NCBI GenBank assembly: GCA_003116995.1
Contig: BDSL01000063.1
Span: 434,001-498,000 of the forward strand
DNA: 64,000 nt
DNA from: Yamagishiella unicocca
Taxonomy: Eukaryota > Chlorophyta > Chlorophyceae > Chlamydomonadales > Volvocaceae
Direction of reading: 5' to 3'
The notes beneath the pieces were generated by a model, which did no database searches, was not told the origin of the DNA, and saw nothing but the letters and a program-made list of their open reading frames with translations. The position numbers and the translations under genes are program-made. Below are positions 33,001 through 42,490 of this stretch, one piece after another (position 1 is the stretch's first letter; every line of letters begins with the position of its first letter).

Positions 33001-36000
33001 GCCCTGCGGGATCATATCCGGGTGATTGGGGCACGAACACGGCGCCGCCTGGATGCGGGCGAAGCGCTCCGGGGTTATATGGCGGGCGGTGGAGGCGGTG
33101 TTGGCGAAGAGGACGTACAGCGGGTCACCTTTGGTCCAGTGGACGAGGGGGACGTCGGGGAGGCCGTCGGGGACGGTGGCGAGGAGCGCAGGGTGTCGAA
33201 GGAGGTGGCCGAGGGAGGGGCCGGGCAGCCACTGGCGGAGCGGGTGGGGCAACCAAAGCTTCTCCTTGAAGTTGGGTAGGGGCCGGCGGTGAGCAGTGGC
33301 GTCGGCGGTGAGGCTGGCGCTGAAGAGGCGGAGGAGGTCAGAGGCACAGGCGGCCGAAAGGCTGAGTACGTCGGGGGAGTAGAAGGTGAGGTGCGCATAC
33401 AAGGCGTGGACCGTGCGGATGGCGAAGTTGAGCGCGGCGGCGGCGAGGGCGCCATGGGTCTGCTCCCAGCGGTGTCCGAGGAAGCGAAGTCGGCGGAGGG
33501 CGTCCCGGTAAGCATAGCGACGGCGGCGAAGGGCGGCGTGGTGAGGGAAGTCGGCTGACAGAGCAACGGCGGGATTGAAGGCGGCGGGTGGGTGTGTGCG
33601 TGCTTGCGGGAGCCATGAGGTGGGTGTGTGCGTGCTTGCGGGAGCCATGAGCCGGGTGTGTGCGTGCTTGCGGGAGCCATGAGCTGGGTGTGTGCGTGCT
33701 TGCGGGAGCCATGAGCTGGGTGGGTGCGTGCTTGCGGGAGCCATGAGCTGGGCAGGTGCAGACTCGTAAAACTTGACGCGGCGTGAATGGATGCTTGCGG
33801 AACGGAGTGGAGAGGAAACGCGTGGGCTGACACATCAACGGAAGACAAAGCCTGGAGGGAAAAGGGTGTGCACACGCGTTTGTAGTTGCATGTCGGTGCG
33901 GGAGCTGGGTGCACCGGAAGCGGGTGGCAAGGGGGGTGAGGCGGTTATGCGGAAGGCAGCTGAACCAGGCGGGGGCCTGCCCAGGCGGGGCAGGGGGGGT
34001 GAGATGAAACCCGTGGGTCGGCACTTAAGGGCTCACATAGGGCCGAGCGACCACCTCCCGCGGGGTTGGGACATCGGCTTCGGTGCAGTTTCGGACATGG
34101 CCTATGTGGTTATAGGCCATGCAGCTCGGGGCGCGAGCCCTTTGCTCCCGCCGCTGACTCATCCCGCCCGCCTCACCGACTCCGGAATCCCGCCTCTCCG
34201 GCGCCAGAATCCCGCCTGACGGACTCCGAAACCCCTACGAAACCTCGATGGCCGCAGCTTCGAGGACGGCCTGCGCCTCGTGAAGCTCCGCGGCGAGAGC
34301 ATGCAGGCGGCAGCTGACGCCCAGCCGTCAAGCATGGTTTCGGTGATCGGTCTCGACTCAGCCAAGGTGGCGGAGCTGTGCAAGGTGGGTGGGCCGTGGC
34401 TTGCGTGGCCTGGGTGCCAGGTCGAGAGGATTGGTGGTGGCGGGCTGGCGTGGCAGCTGCCGTACGGACCTCACCGTTCCGCTTGCCGCGTGTGCGGAAC
34501 GGGTTGTACGAGTCGGGGCCGTACACCCGGCACCACACGGGCAAAGCACGAAATGTGAGGCAAGATACGAAAGGCGGTTGGGCGGTAAAGAATTGGGGCT
34601 CGAGGTTATATGAGCTTTACCACCACCACCCCGTCCACTACACCCCCGCCCGGCGGCCCCTCCTCCCCCCTCCATCCCACTGAACACACACCCAGGCCGC
34701 CACTGCCGAGGCCGGTGAGGACAAGCCAGTCAAGATCGCCAACTTCCTGTGCCCGGGCAACTACGCTGTGTCGGGCAGCAAGGAGGGGTGCGATGCAGTG
34801 GAGAAGTTGGGCAAGAGCTTCGGAGCACGGTGAGGGGGGTTGTAAGGAAAACCCGTGTGGGGTTACAATAATAGAAAACCCGTGTGGGGTTACAAAAATA
34901 GAAAACCCGTGTGGGGTTACAATATAGAAAACCCGTGTTGGGGGGGCGGGTCCAGAAAAGAACCCGCCCCGTGTAGGGGGGGGAGAGGACCGGAGGGGAG
35001 GGGTGCGGAGGGGAGGGATGACCGAGGCGAGGGAGGGGGTGTCTTGCTGTTAAGCGAGGGGTGGATGTGGGTTTGGGGGATGGAAGGCGGGTTCACGTAA
35101 TCGGGGGGATTGGGAAAGCGCGATGGCGTATCCGTTCATGGGCGTTTGCGGTCCGCCAAGCACAACCGCAAGTCTGCCGCCGCCACCACCGCTGAACGCC
35201 GGAGTCGGAGCCTCGGCGCTCAATCCACCAACGTACACCCTCCCTTGCTGAGCTTGGTCGCTACTTACCCGCGCGGCCCCCGCGCCTTCCTCATCTCTTT
35301 TAAGTGCTGGTCAACTGGTTTCCTCTCAACCCGCCCCTTAGCACCCCATTCCCTTCCGCCTCGATCGGCGGCCTCCATATTTGCCCGAAACCCTTCCTCC
35401 TCAGCCCTCCCCCCAACCTCCTTTTCCTCTCCCGCCCCTGGGCGGGTGTGCCCCCCTCCTCACTCCCCTTACCTCCCCTTCACCCTCACCGCCACCCCGC
35501 CTCCCCCTACCCCCGCTTCCTGCAGCATGACGGTGCGGCTGGCGGTTGCTGGCGCCTTCCACACCGAGTACATGTCCCCCGCGGTAGGCAAGCTCAAGGC
35601 GGCGCTGGCAGCCACCACCATCTTGGCGCCGCGTATCCCCGTGGTGTCCAACGTGGACGCACAGCCGCACTCAGACCCGGAGGTCATCAAGGACCTGCTG
35701 TCGCGCCAGGTAAGAGCTAGGGCGGGGATATGAGAGGAAACCTCTGTAGGTGGGCACTGGAGGCTAAAACCAAGTAGTTAGGAAGCGTTGGGCGCTCTCG
35801 GGGTGTGTGTGGCGAGAAGACCCGGTGCCGCGTAACCGGGTCATGACACGAGTCGCTAGGTGTTGGTTATGAGCACGAGCATGGCGATTGATGCCAGGCT
35901 AGACTGACAATGTGCCCAATTGCGATACGGGAAAATCGGTGGGGGGCAATTGTCTGGTGCATGATAACCTGTTGTCCGTCTCAATGCTGACTGCCGCCTT

Positions 36001-36169
36001 GGCTGCCGCCTGTGAGCAGGTCACGTCACCGGTGCTTTGGGAGAACACCATCAAGACGCTGATGGAGAAGGGTCTGACCAAGAGCTACGAGATTGGGCCT
36101 GGCAAGGTCATTGCGGGCATCGTGAAGCGGGTGGACAAGGCCCACAACATTGTTAACATCGCTGCGTAA
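27095..36169 (+). CDS. MCAT: Malonyl-CoA:acyl-carrier-protein transacylase, plastid
   Basis: Seven exons (27095-27373, 29084-29194, 29962-30041, 34258-34384, 34696-34829, 35526-35709, 36020-36169) join in phase to 354 residues, normal for FabD plus a transit peptide. The N-terminus (MALLSSAQRCALKGRTAAF...) is a basic, Ala-rich plastid transit peptide of about 40 residues. FabD landmarks in order are LFPGQGAQSVGMAKDL, SQPAIYVASLAA, GLSLGEYTALAFAGAM with the nucleophilic Ser, GESMQAA, the catalytic His in GAFHTEYMSP, NVDA and SPVLWENT. The enzyme moves malonyl from CoA to ACP, the extender step of plastid fatty-acid synthesis. Gene length is inflated by repeats in intron 1 and a retroelement in intron 3. 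No exon is interrupted, so the gene is probably functional. Confidence 0.95.
27799..28626. repeat. 43-bp satellite, about 19 copies, MCAT intron 1
   Basis: Near-identical 43-bp units contain the palindrome AACCGGTT followed by CTTTTGTGTACCCCTCCCCC and CACCACCACGTCGAG. The few variants include CGAGC for CGAGT and one TTATTT. The units lie head to tail without spacers. The minus strand is open over long stretches and produces spurious Trp/Gly-rich ORFs. A diverged single copy in opposite orientation lies at about 2510-2545. Confidence 0.96.
29797..29950. repeat. Pyrimidine-rich imperfect tandem repeat before MCAT exon 3
   Basis: Four to five degenerate units of roughly 30 bp, built on GATCCCACCCATCCGCCTTCTC and C-runs, run almost up to the exon 3 acceptor at 29961. 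They supply a very long polypyrimidine tract. Confidence 0.75.
31150..33744 (-). CDS. Penelope-like reverse transcriptase
   Basis: An open frame of up to 864 residues without internal stops; the first roughly 50 residues are translated tandem repeat, so the real start may be further in. A CSCPNH...HVMTTD block precedes the RT. RT-type blocks follow: VKMHKTPRTMRFLSCSHNCP (compare the PLE KIHK...LRPI motif), DFTRLYTNIPHQLL (motif A region), CGIPMGIPPAPFIANLFLGW (motif B) and KRFLDDLAALNN (motif C, FLDD in place of YxDD). The thumb contains FVHMSSNVNEAAKRNIF and ANGYPLHRL, as in Penelope-like elements. I see no GIY-YIG endonuclease, so it may be endonuclease-deficient or use another nuclease. 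The intact frame suggests recent activity. Confidence 0.75.
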   Translation of the reverse strand: MAPASTHPPSSWLPQARTHPAHGSRKHAHTRLMAPASTHTPTSWLPQARTHPPAAFNPAVALSADFPHHAALRRRRYAYRDALRRLRFLGHRWEQTHGALAAAALNFAIRTVHALYAHLTFYSPDVLSLSAACASDLLRLFSASLTADATAHRRPLPNFKEKLWLPHPLRQWLPGPSLGHLLRHPALLATVPDGLPDVPLVHWTKGDPLYVLFANTASTARHITPERFARIQAAPCSCPNHPDMIPQGSTHVMTTDPSTAVLTDRLLWFWRAGARYRAHRPSPPRSAVLEAVQAAAHRYARTRETAAHLTPGALSDWANMFVDLLRHHLVASPIDGFRWMILSDGDMTTLGHLQRTFVISVTDKSAATFQLICPKFYAATVMADLTSNPQYYQPRSIADRNAGLAAANAAVAHLDLVYPPDAPDAYYSGTVKMHKTPRTMRFLSCSHNCPSSLTGRLAVKVCALLSQTFADLWRATLPDGFAPWFCLNSADVIQMLHQYNAQQFDVDSPGFTAPQMHDFTRLYTNIPHQLLRDTFHALTTACYQHVGARSIQITTRAAPPGDDHSLPSHHVLWSDRAPAQRVVAHADSTIRYLSSADLLAFFGTILDTAFVHFGAYLVQQVCGIPMGIPPAPFIANLFLGWFEYQFLLQYHHVDAAGRAILEHFRFTKRFLDDLAALNNPLLVQFLPLAYQHPSGLHGLYPDVLDIPAQHHPHLPADQFPFLDILLVHQPITVGGRQCSRFTTRLYDKREQPAFMSVRLSRFVHMSSNVNEAAKRNIFTSQFQRLRFIILDVDNFVQEVARVILALAANGYPLHRLLAASDDLCARHPTAYWLHRRRPNIALSVRIRLAVRHLSAPLPAAGPPG
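33603..33755. repeat. 32-bp tandem repeat, about 5 copies
   Basis: Units of the form GGGAGCCATGAGCTGGGTGT plus GTGCGTGCTTGC. Since 32 is not a multiple of 3, the reading frame shifts at each copy and the peptide period is 96 nt, yet all relevant frames stay open and feed the N-terminus of the retroelement ORF. One unit (33609-33627) is identical over 19 bp to the MCAT exon 3/intron 3 junction at 30031-30049. Confidence 0.92.
34836..34942. repeat. 26-bp tandem repeat with GGGTT/AACCC arms, MCAT intron 5
   Basis: Four degenerate units begin immediately after the exon 5 donor. Each has GGGTT, an A-rich spacer of about 12 nt and AAAACCCGTGTG. The GGGTT and AACCC arms can pair in each unit. Confidence 0.85.
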
Positions 36170-36457
36170 AGGACGGACCCAACCACCAAGCCCCCGTGTA
36201 TCGACGGATTGTGTCATGGCATGCACAAGTGTGCAGCAAACGGGTCAGAAATGGGACCGTAACGCTCAGACATCAGCACTCGCGCACCTGCGTGTGCAAC
36301 CACTGTGCTAGACCATGTACACGTGCCGTCACACCAAACTTACAATTAAAATTTCAAATCTGAACTTGTTGGCTTTGCAGTCGGGGTGGAGAATCCCTGG
36401 CTGCTGCAGTTGAAAAAGCAAATCACTCATCCTTCAGCCGTTTTGGATGAGTCCAAC

Positions 36458-36462
36458 TGTAA
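36458..36462 (+). terminator. TGTAA polyadenylation signal (MCAT)
   Basis: TGTAA about 290 nt after the MCAT stop codon, at a normal distance for volvocine genes. Confidence 0.5.
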
Positions 36463-38039
36463 TTCGACCCACCAACAATCCGCCAAACCCGGAGAAACCA
36501 TTACACGAAACTTCCAGCTTCCAACAAGGCCCCGGCCCGCCCAGCGCACGAAACCCTTGTTATTGCCTCCTGAGGGGGAAAATGACGGATGTTGCCGTTC
36601 ATGGCCTCACGCAAACTTACGCTCGGCCTTGCTCAAATAACACATTGTTCATCAATTACCTACTTCCAAAACCTCCGGGGTGCGGGCTCCGACCCAGGCA
36701 GCACCAATGCTCGGTCCCATGGCCCTATTTCAACGTCGGGTCGTCACACGAGCACCAGCGCGACGCGGGCCTCCGATAACGACAGCAGGACGATGGTTAT
36801 GAGCCCGGCCGCACAGTGCCTGCGCGCGCGTGACCACCCCAGCGGCCGTGCACCTGCGCTGCGCGCAGAGACACAGCGCACGCCACAGCTCCACTCTCGA
36901 CGACGCACCCCTCTTCAATGCCAGTGCCCCACACAACCGCCGGCCGCACGGTGTCGTCAAATCTGCAAAGCCCCCAGTTGCACCCACACCGCACACGATG
37001 AGAGCAGGCTCGGCGAAATAGCCCTTGCGTGCTCTCCTTGAGGGTCCGCTTCGGTAGCGCCAACGCCCTGCCCGGCAGGGTCAACACCCACATACACCCT
37101 GTTGCAGTGAACACACCCATGCACCGATAAACCGTACATAAACAGGCATACACAGCGTGTGTCTACGACACATAGTTGCTACACATCTGGACGCTCCAGT
37201 AAAATGCCACAGCTGCAGAGAGGACGTGGCCATCGCCACAGACCGTCAGGCCTGCGCGACCAGTTCAAGCGGACGAACAGCTTGCAGGCAGGGCCAGGGA
37301 CAGGGGGCGGGGCCAGAATGACCGGCGTATTAGCGCCCCCCTTTCATCCGTCAACACGCTCGGCCCACGGGATCCAAATGATCCCGAGGTCATCATCACC
37401 GACCATTTCTCAATCCAATCAGCATTTAACTAGGACGCTGCCAGCCGAAATTCCACTCGTACTATATAGCGACGCCACGCCGCGACACCCACGTGAGGGA
37501 TGAATGTAGTAACACCTCTACTACAAGCTATGTTCTTCAACGCAGAATCGCCGCACCCCTTAGCTAGCCCTTCGTTGCACGTTCGTTGGAAGTCGGCCCC
37601 CGACCAAGCACACCACTGCGCCAACAGCTGCGCAATGTGCCTCCACGCGCCGCGGCATGAAAAACTTGGACGGAACGCCCAAACGCTGGCGTTGAAGGCC
37701 CTCGCAACAGCAAAGGTTCCGGCGTCGTCCTACGACCACGGTGGATCCGTAAGACACAACACCCTCCGTACTGCTGGCGATCAGCATCAAAAGTGCGAAA
37801 GCAGATAACTTCCTGGCACGCTACTCCGTTTGCCAGCGCTCCCCCTTCAGACCTCGTTCGCAAAACACCACCCTAAATCTCCCACCGGACCTGCCAGACC
37901 CCTTATTGCAAGGCGTTATCGAAACTCCTCCCCCGCCTGCATGCGCATGCGTGTGCACTTCGTGCCCATGCTCGTGTACTGCATATAGGATAGCAGCCGT
38001 GCACAGCAAGACGCCGACTGTGGTCATCAGCCATGCGCA
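36463..38039. other. Convergent intergenic region MCAT/bHLH
   Basis: No coding chain with recognisable motifs. Part of it is probably the 3' UTR of the minus-strand bHLH gene. The nearest minus-strand TGTAA is at 36340-36344, implying a long UTR if it is used. Confidence 0.4.
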
Positions 38040-39709
38040 CTACAGCAACAACACTTTGCGCTTCTTCAGAGGAACACCGCTTTCCTCGCTCGACACGGGT
38101 GAGCCCGACAGCGTCTTGCGCGTCGTTTCAACCTGCAATAACGTGTTCGAGTCGGTCGGGAGCTGTGCCGTCGTGAGCTGCAGAGACGTAGATGGCGTGG
38201 TGGAGGCCGCCGCGCCCAGCAGGCTGCGACTGGGATGCAGCTCTGGCTTAACGCCGCCAAACAGGTCCTCGTTGAAGTGCAGGAAGGCCTTGTTATTTGT
38301 CGGGTGGAATACGGGCGGGTGGCTTGAGCGGCTGTGCTGCAACGACTGCATAACGTGCATCGTCTGCAGATCGCTCAGCTGTTGCGCCATATGGTGGTGT
38401 GATGAAAGGTGGTTTTGAGCGTGCTGCAGGCTATGCTGCGCATGCAGGCCTGCTGTGAATTGCGCCAGGGACATCGTGTTCATGTTACCGCCCAAGGAAA
38501 GCTGCCCTCCGCCCAGAGACAACGAGCCAGCGTGCGGGAAGAGAAGTTGTTGCTGCTGTGCTGCCGCCTGCTGCTGCTGCGCTGTTGGAAGCAACTGCGC
38601 GAGTTGGGACGCCGTCTGACTCAACTGGAGCTGCTGGACCGCCGCCTGCTGCGATTGCAGCTGCTCGTGTTGCTGTTGTACCTGCTGTTGCGCGGACATG
38701 GCAGAAGGCGCAGGGGGTGCCAATGGGCTTGCGGGAGCGGCGCCGCCGGTATGCGGGACCTGCTGGGAAAGAAGCTGCTGGCTGGTCGGCGCGCCTTGGC
38801 CACCAGCACTTGCGGGATTCCGTGGACTGGGGGCCTGGCTGTCGGTGCCCGGGTCAAGGGTGGACCCCAAGGCACCTGGCATGCCTTGAATCCCAAGGGA
38901 CTTAGTTATCGGCTTGCCCGTAGCGGTCTCTAGCATAGACTCAAGATCCAGCGTGCGCCGCTTCAGCGCCTCAATATATTTTATGACCTCCTCCAGGAAG
39001 CAAGCAGTGTTGGCTCGCTCAGCGTGCGGAACGAGCTTCCGAAGAAGCTCCAGCCTGCACGTCCCACCGGTGAGGTCAACTGGTTAGGTATTGGACTCAT
39101 TAAGTGCAAACGGATGCACCGAGCCATGAAGACTGAACGCCGAACACAAGCCAACCGCATTAGCAGCACGACAACGTAGCAGTAGCAGCACTTCAACAAA
39201 TGGCAACAAGATGCGTTACGAGCATCGAGGCAATAGGGTCCAACGTTGACTTGCCGTTCATTGATTCGTGTCCGGCGCCGTTGTTCCGCGGCCTGGTGAC
39301 GGCTTGCGTAGGCGCTTGAGCTGCGACTATCTGAAGAACGCGTTTTTCCGACGTTGCGGAGGCCGCCGAGCTGCAGGTCGCGGTCAGCTGAACTGTACTG
39401 CTGCGGAAACAGAGCGTGCGGAAACTGGCTCAGTAGGGCCAGCTGGTCAAGCTGAGAAGGCTGCTGCGCCTGCTGAGAGGTCTGAGGCAAAGAACCTAGG
39501 CTAAGGTTCAAGCCACCTTGCGTGCCTCCAAGTCCGCCAAGGCCTCCAGAGCCCAGACCTGCTCCGCTAAGACCAGACTGAAGATTGAACGAGTTCGACT
39601 GTCCATTTAACAGCGCCGCTACCCGCGCCGCCTCCAGAACGTCAGGCTGTCCACGACACATCAGCAGGCCCAGCTGCTGCTGGCGGCCGGTCAGCGATGC
39701 AGGCTGCAT
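38040..39709 (-). CDS. bHLH transcription factor, BIM-like
   Basis: Two exons (39709-39255 and 39054-38040) join in phase to about 489 residues if the ATG at 39709 is used; the frame is open further upstream. The intron splits the DNA-binding domain: the basic region SRHQAAEQRRRTRINER ends exon 1, and exon 2 begins with helix 1, LELLRKLVPHAERANTAC, followed by FLEEVIKYIEALKRRTLDLE. The closest plant pattern I know is the BIM (BES1-interacting Myc-like) group, TEQRRRSKINERF...FLLEVIDYVQYL. The H/E/R pattern of the basic region suggests E-box binding. The N-terminus is Gly/Leu-rich; the C-terminal half is Gln-rich (poly-Gln blocks near 38560-38690), typical of activation domains. The intron has a GC donor. 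The target genes are unknown. Confidence 0.85.
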
Positions 39710-40380
39710 TGCGTAAGTGCTCGCCGAGTGTTTTAGGAAAACATCCCCAACAAGAAATTTCTTTTCTATTATACCCATGGATGAAAAGATAACACGCTTC
39801 AGTTGCGCACAGGGGCGATATGATTCACACGCATGAATCGTACGGAGAGCGACCTTTCGGAAGGGGCCATATGGTAAACGGCGTGGCATGCATGTGAATC
39901 TTATTACTGCTTTGCGTGTAGAGTTTTTGCATTCAATGCCATTCTTAAGTGACTGGCTCAATAGCTGACTATATGCTGGCAGTACGTTCCTGCAGGCCTT
40001 TTTCAAACCTATATGTAATATGTACGTCTCACAGAGATTCAATTATTTATTTTCTATTTATGTGTTGCAAAGATGCCTCTGGGTCAGTGGCAGTGTGCGT
40101 AATGAAACTGTTTTTCGCGACGCGTTCATAACGCGTCGGGTGCACGACTGCAGCGAGAGAGGAGCTGAGTTATGAAACATTCCCCTTGATATGCAAAGAC
40201 CTAGGGCCATGTGATGCAAGCATATGAGGGCATGGCGGCCATTCATAAAATCTGTCGGGCCCGTGGGCCACGCTTACGTCTTGCCGTACCGTTGTGAGCG
40301 CCCAAACAGGGTCAGGCAAACTGCACCATAATTGCTTGGTGTGTGTTCTCTGCACCCTAACCTTATTTGCCTGAATCACA

Positions 40381-40656
40381 TTACAGCAGCACCTGCTGGC
40401 AGTGCAACGGCAGGTTGGCGGCCGTGTAGCCCCGCTTGACGATGTAGCTTATGCGTTGCAAATAGTTGGACGTATCATATGAATTAAATTGACTCACTGT
40501 GTTTTCAACGGGATTATCGTCCCGTTGGTAGAGTTCGGCAACAATCCGAATGGTAGGAAGACTGCCCGGAACCCGGCGATAGAAAACGTTATACACGTAC
40601 ATAAATAACACCAGTTCGCGTAAGAACTTGTCCACCTGCTCAGTTTGCGGGGCCAT
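40381..40656 (-). CDS. Small hypothetical ORF
   Basis: An ATG-to-TAA frame of 91 residues beginning MAPQTEQVDKFLRELVLFMY and ending with LPLHCQQVLL. The composition is balanced and unlike the Ala/Pro/Arg-rich shadow frames nearby: it is rich in Tyr, Asn, Val and Leu and uses A/T-ending codons freely. It could be a genuine small gene, the last exon of a larger minus-strand gene starting right of 40656, or a fragment of a mobile element. No family recognised. It lies upstream of the bHLH gene on the same strand. Confidence 0.35.
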   Translation of the reverse strand: MAPQTEQVDKFLRELVLFMYVYNVFYRRVPGSLPTIRIVAELYQRDDNPVENTVSQFNSYDTSNYLQRISYIVKRGYTAANLPLHCQQVLL

Positions 40657-41769
40657 AGGTTCCTCCGTAGCCTAACTGCAGCGCAGTGCGAATAGTCACC
40701 GAAGACGTTGGTCGTCGTGTGGAGAATTCCTATAGTGCGAGCCCCCGACAACAACCGATCAGCATGAGGATAATCCAAGTAACATGGTTGCCATTAAGCT
40801 CAGGGTGGCTCAGGGTCCAGCCGTAGTCTTGTTATAAATGCCGCTCGCCGGTCGTCGCTACTTCCTTGCAATTCCTCACATGACTCACAAGAGGCGGTGA
40901 TTCGACTGTGGAAGCCCAAATGTGCCTGCAGCCTAGGGTATTAAGGCCACTCACCATTTAGTTTCGATGGCGCGCACTCAGGCTGAAAGCCCGAGGGAAA
41001 CGATGCAGTCCCGCCCGACTGACCTCCACGAACCTACTTCCCAAAAGGGATCGAAACAGGATACACACCAAACGCGGGTGGGCTGCGTAGGACTAATTCC
41101 CTCCCAGCCCTATCGCAAGCGTTTCCAATGTGCTTGTTAGAGCAGGTTGGATCTGGTTAATGTGGGCCCTTGTCGGCCTGGCATCGCACTAGCCCTTTGA
41201 CAGCTGCACTTGCAATCGCCCTCGGCCCTTACTCCATCGGGTCTCTCCTGTCGTGCCGAAGTGACGACGAGGGACGCAGGAGGCCCCTTGTATCCCCAAC
41301 CGAGGATTGTTCGCGGGACTGTCACACCTCAAAAGGGAGTAGTGGAAGGACACAATCCACGCTCCTGCACATAAGCGCATAAATCAACTTTCGGACTGGA
41401 TCCTGCGCATTATGCAACCCGCTTATAGGTTGCTAGTTTGTCCCCTGCGATGTGGCCGTCGTGCTGAGTACTGTCCCGCTGTGTGCAACCAGACAGCCGA
41501 AGGCAGCCCATTCAAGGAAGGCTCAGAGATAGCCTAGGGAGGTCCACCCTCCGAAGACCCATGGAGAGCCAAGGGAGACCCATCTTTGCGGTCAAGCAGA
41601 CGACCGACTGCCCGGCACGCACCTCCATCCTCCAAGCCCCACAAATACAGTGTAATTTGGAACCAGTAGGCGGGCCTGGTCGTTGCAGATAAGCCAGGCA
41701 TTGCCTGCAGCGCCCGGCATCGCCTGCAGCTTCCCTGCATTGATGGTACCGTACAGTTGGGCTGGCGTT

Positions 41770-42020
41770 CGCGCGGTGGAGGCACCCCACGCGCCCACCC
41801 CATGTGCGGTGCCTGGCGGCCGTAGGGCCCGTTGCCGCTGGCGGTGCTGTCGCGTTCTGGCTGCTATTTGGACCGGTTTGGACAGGGTGGCGTCTCTGTT
41901 CTTTCGGGGCTTTCCTTTACCCTTTCGGGGTCTGCTGGGTTCAGCCCCGTCTCTCATATGGTGAGTCCACGGTCCATGGGCCCCTCTTCTTGGCCTGGGT
42001 TCGCCCCGGCTTGAGGACAC
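41770..42020 (+). repeat. Dispersed repeat family, copy A
   Basis: The 3' part (ATGGTGAGTCCACGG...CTGGGTTCGCCCCGGCTTGAGGACACTGTAAC, abbreviated here) aligns with copy C (TACGGTGAGATCTTGG...CTGGGCTCGCCCGGC) and with the reverse complement of 42450-42490. It is diverged. No coding content. Confidence 0.6.
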
Positions 42021-42299
42021 TGTAACATCTCATCGTAGTTGCTATGACGATTATGTGCTGACTGATATGCGTCATCTAATTACTTTGCCATGTTTCCTTG
42101 CTTGCCTAGATTAAATTGAAGTCGCAAGGCATGTAACCCAGAAACGATCTTACGCAGGAATGTGTGCAGGAACGTCAGTGCTATGTCATTGAAGTACAGA
42201 ATACACGCCCTGATTTGACTACGTCCATCACATGTGCAATGCCCAAGATTTATAATAAGATGTATTTTTATCCTGGTTATTAAGTACAAGAGCTTACTG

Positions 42300-42490
42300 T
42301 GTTCGCAAGCCCGGGCAATCCCAGAACAAGGGGGGGGTCCATACGTCATACCGAAACCTCACCGTACGACAAGTCCAGACAAGTCAGCGCTAGCAGCCAG
42401 CAGACGCCCCAATAATCGCGATGTTACGATGTCTGCTAAATAATAATAGCGATGCTACAGTGTCCCCAAGCCCGGGCGAACCCAGGTTTG
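42300..42490 (-). repeat. Dispersed repeat family, copy B (rearranged)
   Basis: Reading the minus strand from 42490, a segment matching the end of copy A (GGGTTCGCCCGGGCTTG then GGACACTGTA) is followed by about 40 bp of A/T-rich sequence. The GGGGCGTCTGCTGGCTGCTA block shared with copies C and D comes next. A short internal duplication (GACTTGTCTG/GACTTGTCGT) is present. This looks like two fragments of the family joined together. Confidence 0.6.

Larger units (their letters stand above)
30053..33760 (-). mobile_element. Penelope-like retroelement inserted in MCAT intron 3
   Basis: A single intact reverse-transcriptase ORF lies antisense to MCAT within a 4.2-kb intron. At its 5' side is a 32-bp tandem array, and beyond its 3' side (30990-31130) an imperfect GTAGT/GTAGAC-type repeat. 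No LTRs or target-site-primed poly(A) tail are visible. The borders given are estimates: the left one lies just after the exon 3 donor, whose sequence recurs in the array at the right border. The short intron remainder on either side suggests that most of the intron is element. Confidence 0.6.

Noticed and set aside
31150..33744. LTR-retrotransposon or LINE assignment for the RT
   Set aside because: No LTRs, integrase, RNase H or APE endonuclease seen. The KMHK, YTNIP and thumb motifs fit Penelope-like RTs better.
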